A DNA stretch of 64,000 nt from Spirochaeta sp. UBA5339. Lineage in GTDB: Bacteria > Spirochaetota > Spirochaetia > DSM-2461. The position numbers and the translations under genes are program-made. The first letter of the stretch is position 1, and each line of letters opens with the position of its first letter. The stretch is taken from contig DHQL01000027.1 in NCBI GenBank assembly GCA_002408085.1, positions 144,996-208,995 on the forward strand, written 5' to 3'. Shown piece by piece: positions 41,400-49,491 of the stretch. The notes under the pieces are model-generated. The model made no database searches. It had not been told where the DNA came from and saw only the letters and a program-made list of their open reading frames with translations.

Positions 41400-42398
41400 T
41401 TGAAAATCGCCATCAACGGTTTCGGCCGGATCGGACGTAATGTATTTAAAATCGCCATGGAGAGAGAGGGGATGGAGATCGTCGGAATCAACGATCTCAC
41501 CGATGCCGCCACGCTGGCCCACCTGCTGAAGTACGACTCAACCTTTGGTGTATACAGCCGCGAAGTAAAGGCTGAAGAAGGTAAAATCATTGTAGACGGA
41601 ATCGAAATTCCCGTGTTTTCCATCCGCAATCCCTCACAGCTGCCCTGGCAGGACCTGGATGTGGACGTAGCCATCGAGTCTACAGGAATCTTCAGAGCCG
41701 CCAGAAGCGAGAAGGGCGGATATATGGATCATATCGATGCGGGAGCAAAGAAGGTTATTCTGACTGTACCTGCAAAGGATGATATTGAGACTGTTGTTCT
41801 CGGTGTCAACGAACAGATGATCTCCGAGCAGGTAAATGCCTACTCCAACGCCTCATGCACCACAAACTGTCTTGCTCCTCTGGCAAAGGTCCTGAATGAC
41901 GAATTCGGCATTGTAAAGGGTCTGATGACCACGGTGCACGCCTACACCAATGACCAGGTAATTCTGGATACTCCCCATCCCGACCTCAGACGCTCCCGTT
42001 CGGCCGCACTGAATATCATCCCCACATCCACCGGGGCTGCCGCTGCTGTGGGCAAAGTTATACCTGAGCTCAACGGCAAACTGAACGGAGGGGCCATGCG
42101 TGTTCCCACTCCCACCGGTTCCGTTGTGGACCTGACGGTTCAGCTTGAAAAAGACTGCAGTGTCGAGGAGCTGAATGCCGCCGTGAAAAAGGCGGCCGAG
42201 GGTACACTTGAGGGAATTCTTGAGTACACCGAAGACCCCATCGTTTCCATGGATATCAAGGGAAACCCCAATTCATCGGTTTTTGATGCAGGATGCACCA
42301 TGAAGGTGGGCGAGGGCTTTTTTAAGGTGATCTCATGGTATGACAATGAGATGGGATACTCCACAAGGGTTGTTGATCTGGCTCAGAAGCTGGTCTGA
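41400..42398 (+). CDS. gap: Glyceraldehyde-3-phosphate dehydrogenase, type I
   Basis: NAD-dependent glycolytic enzyme, 332 aa. INGFGRIGRNVFK is the dinucleotide site, NDLTDAATLAHLLKYDSTFG the second nucleotide contact, and SNASCTTNCLAPLAK holds the catalytic Cys153. The start codon is TTG with GGAGG eight bases upstream, unusual for so highly expressed an enzyme. It is followed by pgk and tpiA in the order of glycolysis. Codon choice is strongly biased, as expected for high expression. Confidence 0.98.
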   Translation: MKIAINGFGRIGRNVFKIAMEREGMEIVGINDLTDAATLAHLLKYDSTFGVYSREVKAEEGKIIVDGIEIPVFSIRNPSQLPWQDLDVDVAIESTGIFRAARSEKGGYMDHIDAGAKKVILTVPAKDDIETVVLGVNEQMISEQVNAYSNASCTTNCLAPLAKVLNDEFGIVKGLMTTVHAYTNDQVILDTPHPDLRRSRSAALNIIPTSTGAAAAVGKVIPELNGKLNGGAMRVPTPTGSVVDLTVQLEKDCSVEELNAAVKKAAEGTLEGILEYTEDPIVSMDIKGNPNSSVFDAGCTMKVGEGFFKVISWYDNEMGYSTRVVDLAQKLV

Positions 42399-42485
42399 AG
42401 AAGGCCGGCCGGAAGAAAATGTATATCAGAGACTTTGCACTCCAAGGAAGGCAAGGTTCAGGAAGAAGATATTTAGGAGAACTTT

Positions 42486-43667
42486 ATGAGTGTTATTACC
42501 GTTAAAGATCTGGATCTGAAGAACAAACGTGTTCTGGTCCGTGTAGACTTCAATGTTCCTCTCAAAGAGGGAAAAATTACAGACGATACAAGAATGCAGA
42601 GAGCACTGCCCACCCTCAAGTACATTCTTGAGCAGGAAGGCGCTTCCCTTATCGTAATGAGCCACCTCGGCCGTCCCTCTGAAGAGAGAGAGCCCCAGTT
42701 CAGCATGAAGCAGCTGGAAGCTCACCTGGCTGAGATTGCAGGTGTTCCCGTAACAACAGCTCCCGACTGTGTAGGTGCTGAAGTGGAAGCCATGGCTGCC
42801 GGACTCAAGGCAGGGGAGATTCTTCTTCTGGAGAACACACGCTACCACAATGCTGAAAAGAAAAACGATCCCGCATTTGCCGAGCAGATGGCAAAGCTGG
42901 CCGACGTTTATGTAAATGACGCCTTCGGTGCCGCTCACAGAGCCCACGCCTCTACAGAGGGAATCACAAAGTACCTGCCTTCCTGCGCCGGTTTCCTGAT
43001 GGAAAAAGAGTGCATGTTCTTTGACAAGGTACTGGAAGCTCCCGAGAAACCCTTTGTTGCCATCATCGGCGGTGCCAAGGTTTCCTCCAAAATCGAGGTT
43101 CTCGAGTCCCTGATCGACAAGTGCAACACATTTGTTATCGGCGGCGGTATGGCCTACACATTCCTGAAGGTTCAGGGATACGAGATTGGAAACTCTCTCT
43201 TCGAAGAGGAGTTTATGGATACAGCAAAAACCTTCCTGGCCAATGCAGAAAAGGCCGGTGTTGAGGTTATCCTCCCCATGGACCATGTTGTAGCCGATAA
43301 ATTTGCCGAAGATGCAGATGCCGTTTCCGTAGATGAGATCAACATTCCCGCCGGAATGCTTGCCATGGACGTCGGACCCAAAACAATCGCAGCTGTCAAG
43401 GACAGAATCGCCGCAGCCAAGACCGTTGTATGGAACGGACCCATGGGTGTATTCGAGTTCGACAAGTTCGCCAAGGGTACAGCGGAAGTTGCCTCCTTTG
43501 TTGCAGACTGTGCCGGAACAACCGTTGTGGGCGGAGGAGACTCTGTAGCTGCGGTTAACAAGTTCAAGCTGGCAGACAAGATCGACCATGTTTCCACCGG
43601 TGGTGGAGCATCTCTCGAGTATCTGGAAGGTAAAGCCCTCCCCGGTGTTGTTGCTCTTAGAAAATAA
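42486..43667 (+). CDS. pgk: Phosphoglycerate kinase
   Basis: Glycolytic kinase making ATP from 1,3-bisphosphoglycerate, 393 aa. RVDFNVPLKEGKITDDTR is the N-terminal substrate signature; MSHLGRPS, ENTRYHNAEKKND and GGAKVSSKIEVLESL are family blocks; GGGDSVAAVNKF and STGGGASLEYLEGKALPG form the nucleotide site. RBS AGGAG precedes ATG 42486. The 87-base gap to gap contains a GGCCGGCC palindrome but no T-run, so gap and pgk may be co-transcribed. A terminator follows. Confidence 0.98.
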   Translation: MSVITVKDLDLKNKRVLVRVDFNVPLKEGKITDDTRMQRALPTLKYILEQEGASLIVMSHLGRPSEEREPQFSMKQLEAHLAEIAGVPVTTAPDCVGAEVEAMAAGLKAGEILLLENTRYHNAEKKNDPAFAEQMAKLADVYVNDAFGAAHRAHASTEGITKYLPSCAGFLMEKECMFFDKVLEAPEKPFVAIIGGAKVSSKIEVLESLIDKCNTFVIGGGMAYTFLKVQGYEIGNSLFEEEFMDTAKTFLANAEKAGVEVILPMDHVVADKFAEDADAVSVDEINIPAGMLAMDVGPKTIAAVKDRIAAAKTVVWNGPMGVFEFDKFAKGTAEVASFVADCAGTTVVGGGDSVAAVNKFKLADKIDHVSTGGGASLEYLEGKALPGVVALRK

Positions 43668-43671
43668 GTGA

Positions 43672-43712
43672 AATACGGCGGGTTGCCCCTTTGAGGCGAC
43701 CCGTATTTTTTT
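43672..43712 (+). terminator. Terminator after pgk
   Basis: Imperfect stem of AATAC..GGGTTGCC with GGCGACCC..GTATT, followed by seven T. It separates pgk from tpiA. Confidence 0.7.
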
Positions 43713-43755
43713 GCATAATGAAATTCTGAAAATAATCCATTAGGAGAGAATCGAT

Positions 43756-44508
43756 ATGAGAAATTACCTGATCGCAGGAAACTGGAAAATGAATAAGACT
43801 CCTTCCGAGGCGGCAGCCCTGGCCAAGGAAATCGTTCCCATGGTAAAGGACGCGGACTACAGAGTAATGGTAGCTCCCTCCTTTGTATGTATTCCCGCCG
43901 TTATCGATGCGGTAAAGGGAAGCAACATTATCGTTGCCGCTCAGAACATGGCCAACACAGAAGCCGGTGCCTTCACAGGTGAGACTTCCGTACTGATGCT
44001 CAAGGACCTGGGTGTTGAGATGGTAATCCTCGGACACTCCGAAAGACGCCACATCTACGGTGAAACAAACGAAATCATCAACGAGAAGGTAAAACTGGCT
44101 CTGGCTAACGGAATCACTCCCGTTCTCTGTATCGGTGAGCTTCTGGAAGAGAGAGAAGCCGGTAAGGCTGAAGCCGTATGTTACGAGCAGCTCGAAAAGG
44201 GGCTGGCCGGAGTATCCGAGGCGGATCTGGACAATGTTGTAATCGCCTACGAACCCGTTTGGGCCATCGGGACAGGTAAGACTGCAACTCCCGATGACGC
44301 TGACGCCATCCACGCAGCATGCAGAAAGAAAATTGCCGAACTCTATTCCGATGCGGCGGCTGAAAAGATCGTTATTCAGTACGGCGGTTCCATGAACCCC
44401 GGAAATGTAAAGAATCTGATGGCCATGGAAAACATCGACGGCGGACTCATCGGCGGTGCTTCACTGAAGGCTGATTCTTTCGGTGAACTGGCTAATTTCA
44501 ACAAATAA
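43756..44508 (+). CDS. tpiA: Triosephosphate isomerase
   Basis: Interconverts dihydroxyacetone phosphate and glyceraldehyde 3-phosphate, 250 aa. Catalytic residues are Lys11 (NWKMNKT), His94 (LGHSERR) and Glu166 (AYEPVWAIGTG); the phosphate loop is YGGSMNPGN and GGLIGGASL. It has RBS AGGAG and its own upstream region after the pgk terminator. Confidence 0.98.
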   Translation: MRNYLIAGNWKMNKTPSEAAALAKEIVPMVKDADYRVMVAPSFVCIPAVIDAVKGSNIIVAAQNMANTEAGAFTGETSVLMLKDLGVEMVILGHSERRHIYGETNEIINEKVKLALANGITPVLCIGELLEEREAGKAEAVCYEQLEKGLAGVSEADLDNVVIAYEPVWAIGTGKTATPDDADAIHAACRKKIAELYSDAAAEKIVIQYGGSMNPGNVKNLMAMENIDGGLIGGASLKADSFGELANFNK

Positions 44509-44523
44509 GTTGTAAATTAGTCC

Positions 44524-44552
44524 TTGCAGGGCTCAGTCCTGTATGTTATTTT
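44524..44552 (+). promoter_or_regulatory. Putative promoter upstream of secG
   Basis: TTGCAG, 17-base spacer, TATTTT. It lies before the hairpin at 44584-44609, so a transcript from here would carry that hairpin in the secG leader. Confidence 0.4.
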
Positions 44553-44583
44553 ATGGAGTCTGTTTATCAGATACATAAGAAAT

Positions 44584-44617
44584 AATCCTTTCCCCCAGGG
44601 GGAAGGATTTGTTTATT
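44584..44617 (+). terminator. Terminator between tpiA and secG, or secG leader attenuator
   Basis: AATCCTT(T)CCCC with GGGGAAGGATT, loop of three bases, then TTGTTTATTT. It ends about 20 bases before the secG start codon. Confidence 0.65.
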
Positions 44618-44636
44618 TCCCGGGAGAAATATAAAA

Positions 44637-44993
44637 ATGGGTATTATCGGAACGTTATTGATCGTCCTTTTCGTTATTGTCAGTCTTCTGCTGATACTGA
44701 TGGTTCTTTTGCAGGATGATCAGGGTGAAGGCCTGGGAGGTCTTTTCGGTGGTTCTAGCGGATCACCCTTTGGCGGAGCTACAAACAATGCTCTAGTCAA
44801 GCTGACATCCATTTTGGGTACCATTTTCATGGTCAGCGCCCTGCTTGTAGCAGTGGTTGTTAAAACACCCAACAGCAGCGATGTTATCGGTGAAGCCAGA
44901 AAGATGAGCGCTGAACAGAGCGACGGAAACTGGTGGGAAGCCGATGTACAGGAAGCTAGTGAAGGCGACGCCCTCATTATTCCTGAAAACTAA
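44637..44993 (+). CDS. secG: Preprotein translocase subunit SecG
   Basis: Small inner-membrane subunit of the Sec translocon, 118 aa. Two helices are seen: GTLLIVLFVIVSLLLILMVLLQ (about 4-25) and ILGTIFMVSALLVAVVV (about 61-77), joined by the Gly-rich loop with GLGGLFGGSSGSPFGG that defines SecG. The C-terminal 35 residues are an acidic extension. The tpiA-secG order is common in bacteria. RBS GGGAG lies about 12 bases upstream. Confidence 0.93.
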   Translation: MGIIGTLLIVLFVIVSLLLILMVLLQDDQGEGLGGLFGGSSGSPFGGATNNALVKLTSILGTIFMVSALLVAVVVKTPNSSDVIGEARKMSAEQSDGNWWEADVQEASEGDALIIPEN

Positions 44994-45048
44994 TCATAAC
45001 AGAATGGGAGATCTCTCCCATTCTGTACTTTTTTAGGGGGAACTCCAG

Positions 45049-45459
45049 ATGCGGGTTGCAGTGCTTTACTTCAGGAACGGATCTGAAAAAGTAAAAAAAA
45101 TAGCTTCATATATGGCCAGGGGAATCGAATCTCTGGGACATCAGGTGACGCTTGTGGACGGTGAGACCGAAAGCGATACCAAGATGACTATTTTTGAATA
45201 TATTGTTGTAGGCACAACAGCAAACTCATTTTTCAGCGGAAAAATCTCCGACAGTGTCTCCACTTTTCTACAGAATGCCGGAAGGGTCTCCGGAACGAAA
45301 AGCTACGGCTTTATTGTTAAAAACGGCCTCTTTTCTTCAAAATCTCTCCATCTCCTTATGAAAACTATGGAAAAAGAAGGTATGTTTCTGAAAATTTCCG
45401 ATATTCTTGCCACTCCGGAAGAAGCGGAACTGATTGGAAAGAAACTTAATATAAAATAA
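45049..45459 (+). CDS. Flavodoxin-like fold protein of unknown function
   Basis: 136 aa, soluble. The start MRVAVLYFRNGSEKVKKIASYMARGIESLGHQVTLVDGE and the next strand FEYIVVGTTANSFFSGKIS follow a flavodoxin-like alpha/beta layout, but the FMN phosphate loop (T/SxTGNT) is replaced by RNGSEK, so flavin binding is doubtful. YGFIVKNGLFSSKSLHLLMKTMEKEGMFLKISDI completes the fold. RBS GGGGGGA precedes the ATG. It lies between secG and the parvulin gene. Confidence 0.6.
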   Translation: MRVAVLYFRNGSEKVKKIASYMARGIESLGHQVTLVDGETESDTKMTIFEYIVVGTTANSFFSGKISDSVSTFLQNAGRVSGTKSYGFIVKNGLFSSKSLHLLMKTMEKEGMFLKISDILATPEEAELIGKKLNIK

Positions 45460-45478
45460 GTTGTTATTAAGGTATCAG

Positions 45479-45505
45479 GCATAAGCCGCTTCGGCGGCAT
45501 TATGC
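45479..45505 (+). other. UUCG-capped hairpin in the leader of the parvulin gene
   Basis: GCATAAGCCGC, TTCG tetraloop, GCGGC-A-TTATGC: an 11-bp stem with one bulged A. There is no following T-run. It ends 20 bases before the ATG and just upstream of the GAGG ribosome binding site. Confidence 0.6.
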
Positions 45506-45525
45506 TATTCCATTCGAGGTTATAA

Positions 45526-46572
45526 ATGTTTAAAAAAAGATTAATATCAGCAGTGCTTCTCCTTGTGACTGCGGGCCTTTTTGCCCAGCAGGCCTTTGTA
45601 GATAAACCCGTAGCCATTGTCAGGCTTACCAGAACAGATGTAATTTCCCAGAGAAAGCTCGCTCAGAGTGTTATGTTTTACGAGCAGCAGACAGGCCGCA
45701 CCCTCAATCTTGATGAAAAACAGGAAGTTCTACAGACTCTGATTAATCAGATGCTGGTTCTTCAGGCAGCCGAAAGAGACGGTGTAAGCGTTACGGAACA
45801 GCAGGTTCTCCAGATGGGTATGGGGCAGATGATGCAGCAGCTGCAGCGTCAGATTACCGAAGCTCAGTACAGACAGATTATTGAAGAACAGTCTGGAACC
45901 GATTTTGAAACATATCAGAACAGCATCAAAGAGCAGATTCTTCTGGAACAGTATGTCAGCGAAAAGAAGCGTGACTTTATCAGAACCACATCCATGCCCA
46001 CTGACGATGAGATCGAAACCTTCTATATGCAGAACGAGGACAAGTTCATCAATCCCGAAATGGTGCGTCTGAGTCATATCTTCTTCAATACAAGGGGAAT
46101 TGACGCTGCTGCCAAGGCTGAAATCAAGAAGAATGCCGATGCTGTCTATCAGCAGATTGTCAGCGGAGAGGCCACCTTTGCCGCAATGGTAAGGGAGCAC
46201 TCGGATGACAAGGAAACCATTGTCAGAGACGGAGATCTGGGAACCTATATCGACCGGTCCGATCAGAATATCGCCGTTTTCGGACGTGACTTTCTCAATA
46301 CCGTTTTCAGAATGAATGTGGGTCAGGTCAGCGAAGTTCTGGAATCAAGTCAGGGTTACCATATTGTGAAGCTCGATGACCGCCAGAGTAAGCGTTTTCT
46401 TGAGATTGACGATCCCGTCTCCCCCGTAGAGACAGTAACAGTACGTCAGTATATCGGAAATGTGATTACCTATCAGAAACAGCAGATGGCCTTTCAGCAG
46501 GCGGCTGCCCAGGTTGTCCAGGAACTGATGGATGACGCTGATATTCAGTACTTTACAGAGAACATCGAATAA
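45526..46572 (+). CDS. Periplasmic parvulin-type peptidyl-prolyl isomerase (SurA/PpiC-like)
   Basis: 348 aa with signal peptide MFKKRLISAVLLLVTAGLFA before Gln. A SurA-like N-terminal helical chaperone region (about 25-165, with LNLDEKQEVLQTLINQMLVLQAAERDGVSVTEQQVLQMG) precedes one parvulin domain (about 175-285: MVRLSHIFFNTRG, VREHSDDKETIVRDGDLGTYI, QSSQGYHIVKLDDR). It probably folds outer-membrane proteins, consistent with several barrel proteins in the window. SurA has two parvulin domains; this has one. nusB begins 5 bases later. Confidence 0.88.
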   Translation: MFKKRLISAVLLLVTAGLFAQQAFVDKPVAIVRLTRTDVISQRKLAQSVMFYEQQTGRTLNLDEKQEVLQTLINQMLVLQAAERDGVSVTEQQVLQMGMGQMMQQLQRQITEAQYRQIIEEQSGTDFETYQNSIKEQILLEQYVSEKKRDFIRTTSMPTDDEIETFYMQNEDKFINPEMVRLSHIFFNTRGIDAAAKAEIKKNADAVYQQIVSGEATFAAMVREHSDDKETIVRDGDLGTYIDRSDQNIAVFGRDFLNTVFRMNVGQVSEVLESSQGYHIVKLDDRQSKRFLEIDDPVSPVETVTVRQYIGNVITYQKQQMAFQQAAAQVVQELMDDADIQYFTENIE

Positions 46573-46577
46573 GAAAG

Positions 46578-47018
46578 ATGAAAGTGTCCGGTACCCGGAG
46601 AAAAGCCAGGATTCTGGCTTTTCAGGCCCTGTACAGCTATGAGATGACTTCGGCGGAACTGGATGACCTCTTCCGCTTTGAATGGGCCCGTGAAGAGACT
46701 CTTGAAGATGATGTAATAACTTTTGCCAGTCTCCTGATAAAGGGGACTGTCGAAAATCTTCAGGAGATTGATTCTCAGATCAGGGGAAGTCTCAGAAACT
46801 GGGATTTTAACCGTTTGGAAAAAGTAAGTCTTGCGATTCTGAGGATGAGTATATATGCTCTTATATATCAGAGGGATATTCCGCCAAAGGTTGTGATCGA
46901 CGAAGCCGTCGAGATTACCAAGGAATTCGGCACAGACGATTCATACCGTTTTGTAAACGGTATACTGGATACAATAAAGAAAAACTATGAGCAGCCCGCA
47001 AGAGGATCACAGGTATAA
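46578..47018 (+). CDS. nusB: Transcription antitermination factor NusB
   Basis: 146-aa helical RNA-binding protein for rRNA antitermination. RRKARILAFQALYSYEM is the N-terminal signature; LRNWDFNRLEKVSLAILRMSIYALIYQRDIPPKVVIDEAVEITKEFGTDDSYRFVNGILDTI is highly characteristic. The next gene starts 32 bases before its stop in another frame. Confidence 0.96.
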   Translation: MKVSGTRRKARILAFQALYSYEMTSAELDDLFRFEWAREETLEDDVITFASLLIKGTVENLQEIDSQIRGSLRNWDFNRLEKVSLAILRMSIYALIYQRDIPPKVVIDEAVEITKEFGTDDSYRFVNGILDTIKKNYEQPARGSQV

Positions 47019-48648
47019 AAGACGTTTAATCACCAATGCTGCTGTCCTGTTCCTTCTTGGGGCCCTGATATCCCTCTACCTTCTATTCTCCCCAGCGGAG
47101 GATTATTTTCAGTTTTATCTTGATCAATCCGATAAATTCCTGATTCAGGAACGCTATTCCGATATGGAGGAGCAGCTCCTGAAGGCTTCCCGTCATGCCA
47201 AAACCAGACAGCAGTGGTTCAGCCTCTTTAAACGCTCCTACATGTCCGCAGAAGCCCGGGAGGACTACAGTGACTTCCAGGGGCTTGTGGAGCGTTCCAG
47301 GCGCTTTCTCAAGGGCGGAGCGGATCATGAGGCCATTAATACGGCGGCACTTCTGTGGACCGGTCAGTATGAAAAGGCTTCCGCTTCTCTCTACTCCATA
47401 CAGAATGAAAAATACAGTTCTCTTATTGCAGAGACACTTCTCTCCTACGATGTGTTCAGAAACTATGACCTTGAGGGAATGACTCCTCTGGCGTTTATCA
47501 AGGAGAAGATACGCTATCAGGAGGACCCGGATTTCTTCTATTCCATCGGGACGAAGGCGGACAATCCTGTTCTCCTCTACAACGCAGCCCTTCTGAGTAT
47601 GGAGGCGGGCAATACCGATCTGGCCGGAGCCATCGCATCGGGACTGCCTGTAAACAGAATCAGCCCCTATCATCTGGCCGTTCTCTTTTATGATCTGGGG
47701 TTTTACGACAGGGCCTTTGACTCCTTTACCGCCCAGTCTCTGCTGGATGAGATGAACAGCAATCAGCGTTTTTCGGTGCATCAGCAGATTGCCGACATCG
47801 CCTTTGCGCGGGGAGACCAGAGGGAAGCTCTTAACCAGTATGCCAAGGCCATGACAATCAGTCCCTCGGGGAGCTGGAAGAACTTCCGGAATATGGCCAG
47901 AATCTACTTTGATCAGGGCTACTCCAACAAGGCCAGGGCTGTTCTCAGGGAGGGAATCGGAATTTTCCCTGACTCACTGCCCCTGCTGAAGGACTATGTT
48001 ATCTACTACCATAAGGATTACCCCGTAGAGGTTCGAAGTGAGCTTGATGCCTTTATGAGAACCCATCCGGACCTTACCGAGGCAAGGCTGATCAATATGA
48101 GGTACTTCCCCCATCAGATGTCCGCGGTAGTCTATCAGGCGGAGCTTTGGGATCTTTTTAACAGTGATGAAAGCAATGAGGCTGTAACCCGTTTTCTTCT
48201 ATGGTATCTTTCTGGTATAAATGATGCCGACGGAATGAGAATAGTGCTGCAGCGCTTCAAGTCAGGGGAAGAGAAACCCTTCTGGTACCACTTCTATCAG
48301 TCGGTTATTGCCCTGAATGAAAGAGATATTGACCGGGCTGTCAAAGAAATTGAGATTTGCTACAGCCTGAAGAAGGACTGGATCTTCAGCTACAACAGGG
48401 CTGTTCTGGCACAGCTGAAGGGGAACGATACCCTGGCCCTGACTTATCTGGAGCAGGCTTCGAATGAGCTGGAACTGAGGCTGAACCTTTTTGGACGGGA
48501 AGGCTACCTTTCCAGAATCAGCTATGAGAGAGCTCTTATTCTGGTAGAGCGGGAAGACTTTGACGCCGCAGTCTCTCTTCTGGAACGGGCAGTGGCTCTG
48601 GATGGTACAAATGTCCGTGCTGCTGCCGTACTCAATAGAATTAAATAG
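46987..48648 (+). CDS. Membrane-anchored TPR protein
   Basis: 553 aa with a cytoplasmic N-terminal stretch (SSPQEDHRYKRRLITN), one transmembrane anchor (about 17-36, AAVLFLLGALISLYLLF), and a periplasmic domain of TPR-like helices throughout (for example REALNQYAKAMTISPSGSWKNFRNMARIYFDQGYSNKARAVLREGIGIFPD). It overlaps nusB by 32 bases. Function unknown; such proteins are common envelope scaffolds in spirochaetes. Confidence 0.75.
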   Translation: MSSPQEDHRYKRRLITNAAVLFLLGALISLYLLFSPAEDYFQFYLDQSDKFLIQERYSDMEEQLLKASRHAKTRQQWFSLFKRSYMSAEAREDYSDFQGLVERSRRFLKGGADHEAINTAALLWTGQYEKASASLYSIQNEKYSSLIAETLLSYDVFRNYDLEGMTPLAFIKEKIRYQEDPDFFYSIGTKADNPVLLYNAALLSMEAGNTDLAGAIASGLPVNRISPYHLAVLFYDLGFYDRAFDSFTAQSLLDEMNSNQRFSVHQQIADIAFARGDQREALNQYAKAMTISPSGSWKNFRNMARIYFDQGYSNKARAVLREGIGIFPDSLPLLKDYVIYYHKDYPVEVRSELDAFMRTHPDLTEARLINMRYFPHQMSAVVYQAELWDLFNSDESNEAVTRFLLWYLSGINDADGMRIVLQRFKSGEEKPFWYHFYQSVIALNERDIDRAVKEIEICYSLKKDWIFSYNRAVLAQLKGNDTLALTYLEQASNELELRLNLFGREGYLSRISYERALILVEREDFDAAVSLLERAVALDGTNVRAAAVLNRIK

Positions 48649-48661
48649 CAAGGATTAAAAA

Positions 48662-49414
48662 TTGATCAGACTGAAAAATGATATACAGATAGAAGGTATC
48701 AGGAAGTCCTGTAAACTTCTGGCACAGCTCTTTGAGGAGCTGAAAGTACAGATTAAACCGGGTATGAGCACCTGGGATGTTGACAGGATTGCCGAGGAGT
48801 TTATCCTGGACAACAAGGGGATTCCCGCCTTTAAAAACTATGGAGGTTTTCCCGGTTCCGTCTGCACTTCGGTTAACGATACGGTTATCCACGGCATTCC
48901 GACCAAGAAGGAGATCCTCAAAGAGGGGGATGTCTTCGGCTGTGATATCGGAATCAATCTGGACGGTTACTACAGCGACCGTGCCTACACCTTTCCGATC
49001 GGCTCTATTTCCGAAGAAGCCTCCCTTCTTCTGGAGAGGACCGAGGAGGCCCTGATGCGCGGTATTTCTGCTGCGGTCTACGGCAACAGAATCAAAGACA
49101 TCGGCAAGGCTGTCACATCCTACATTGAACCCTTCGGCTATGGAATTGTAGACTCCTTCTGCGGCCATGGGGTGGGGCTGGACGTTCATGAGGAGCCGCA
49201 GGTTCCCAACAATTACCCCTCAAGAGGGATGAATCCCCGGCTGAAACACGGTATGGTTCTGGCCATCGAGCCTATGATCAATCTCGGCAGTCCCGATGTG
49301 GATGTTCTTGATGATGACTGGACTGTTAAACCCGTGGACCGTTCACTTTCGGCTCACTTTGAACATACCATTGTGATTCTTAAGGACAGAACTGAAATTC
49401 TGACTACTCTGTAA
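48662..49414 (+). CDS. map: Methionine aminopeptidase, type I
   Basis: Removes N-terminal Met from nascent proteins, 250 aa, from a TTG start with AAGGA eight bases upstream. The pita-bread fold metal ligands are the Asp pair in CDIGINLDGYYSDRAYTF, His in GHGVGLDVHEEP, Glu in AIEPMINLG, and the final Glu in FEHTIVI. There is no N-terminal zinc-finger extension. It follows the TPR gene after 13 bases. Confidence 0.96.
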   Translation: MIRLKNDIQIEGIRKSCKLLAQLFEELKVQIKPGMSTWDVDRIAEEFILDNKGIPAFKNYGGFPGSVCTSVNDTVIHGIPTKKEILKEGDVFGCDIGINLDGYYSDRAYTFPIGSISEEASLLLERTEEALMRGISAAVYGNRIKDIGKAVTSYIEPFGYGIVDSFCGHGVGLDVHEEPQVPNNYPSRGMNPRLKHGMVLAIEPMINLGSPDVDVLDDDWTVKPVDRSLSAHFEHTIVILKDRTEILTTL

Positions 49415-49491
49415 AAAAATGTAACCCCTTAATTTCTCTTTCGGTTTATTAGGTAAGAACATCTAACTAAAAGTATATAGGAGTGTATTGT

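Noticed and set aside
42426..43589. 387-codon minus-strand frame opposite pgk
   Set aside because: Caused by the strong codon bias of pgk; composition is rich in Cys, Gly and His and resembles no protein.
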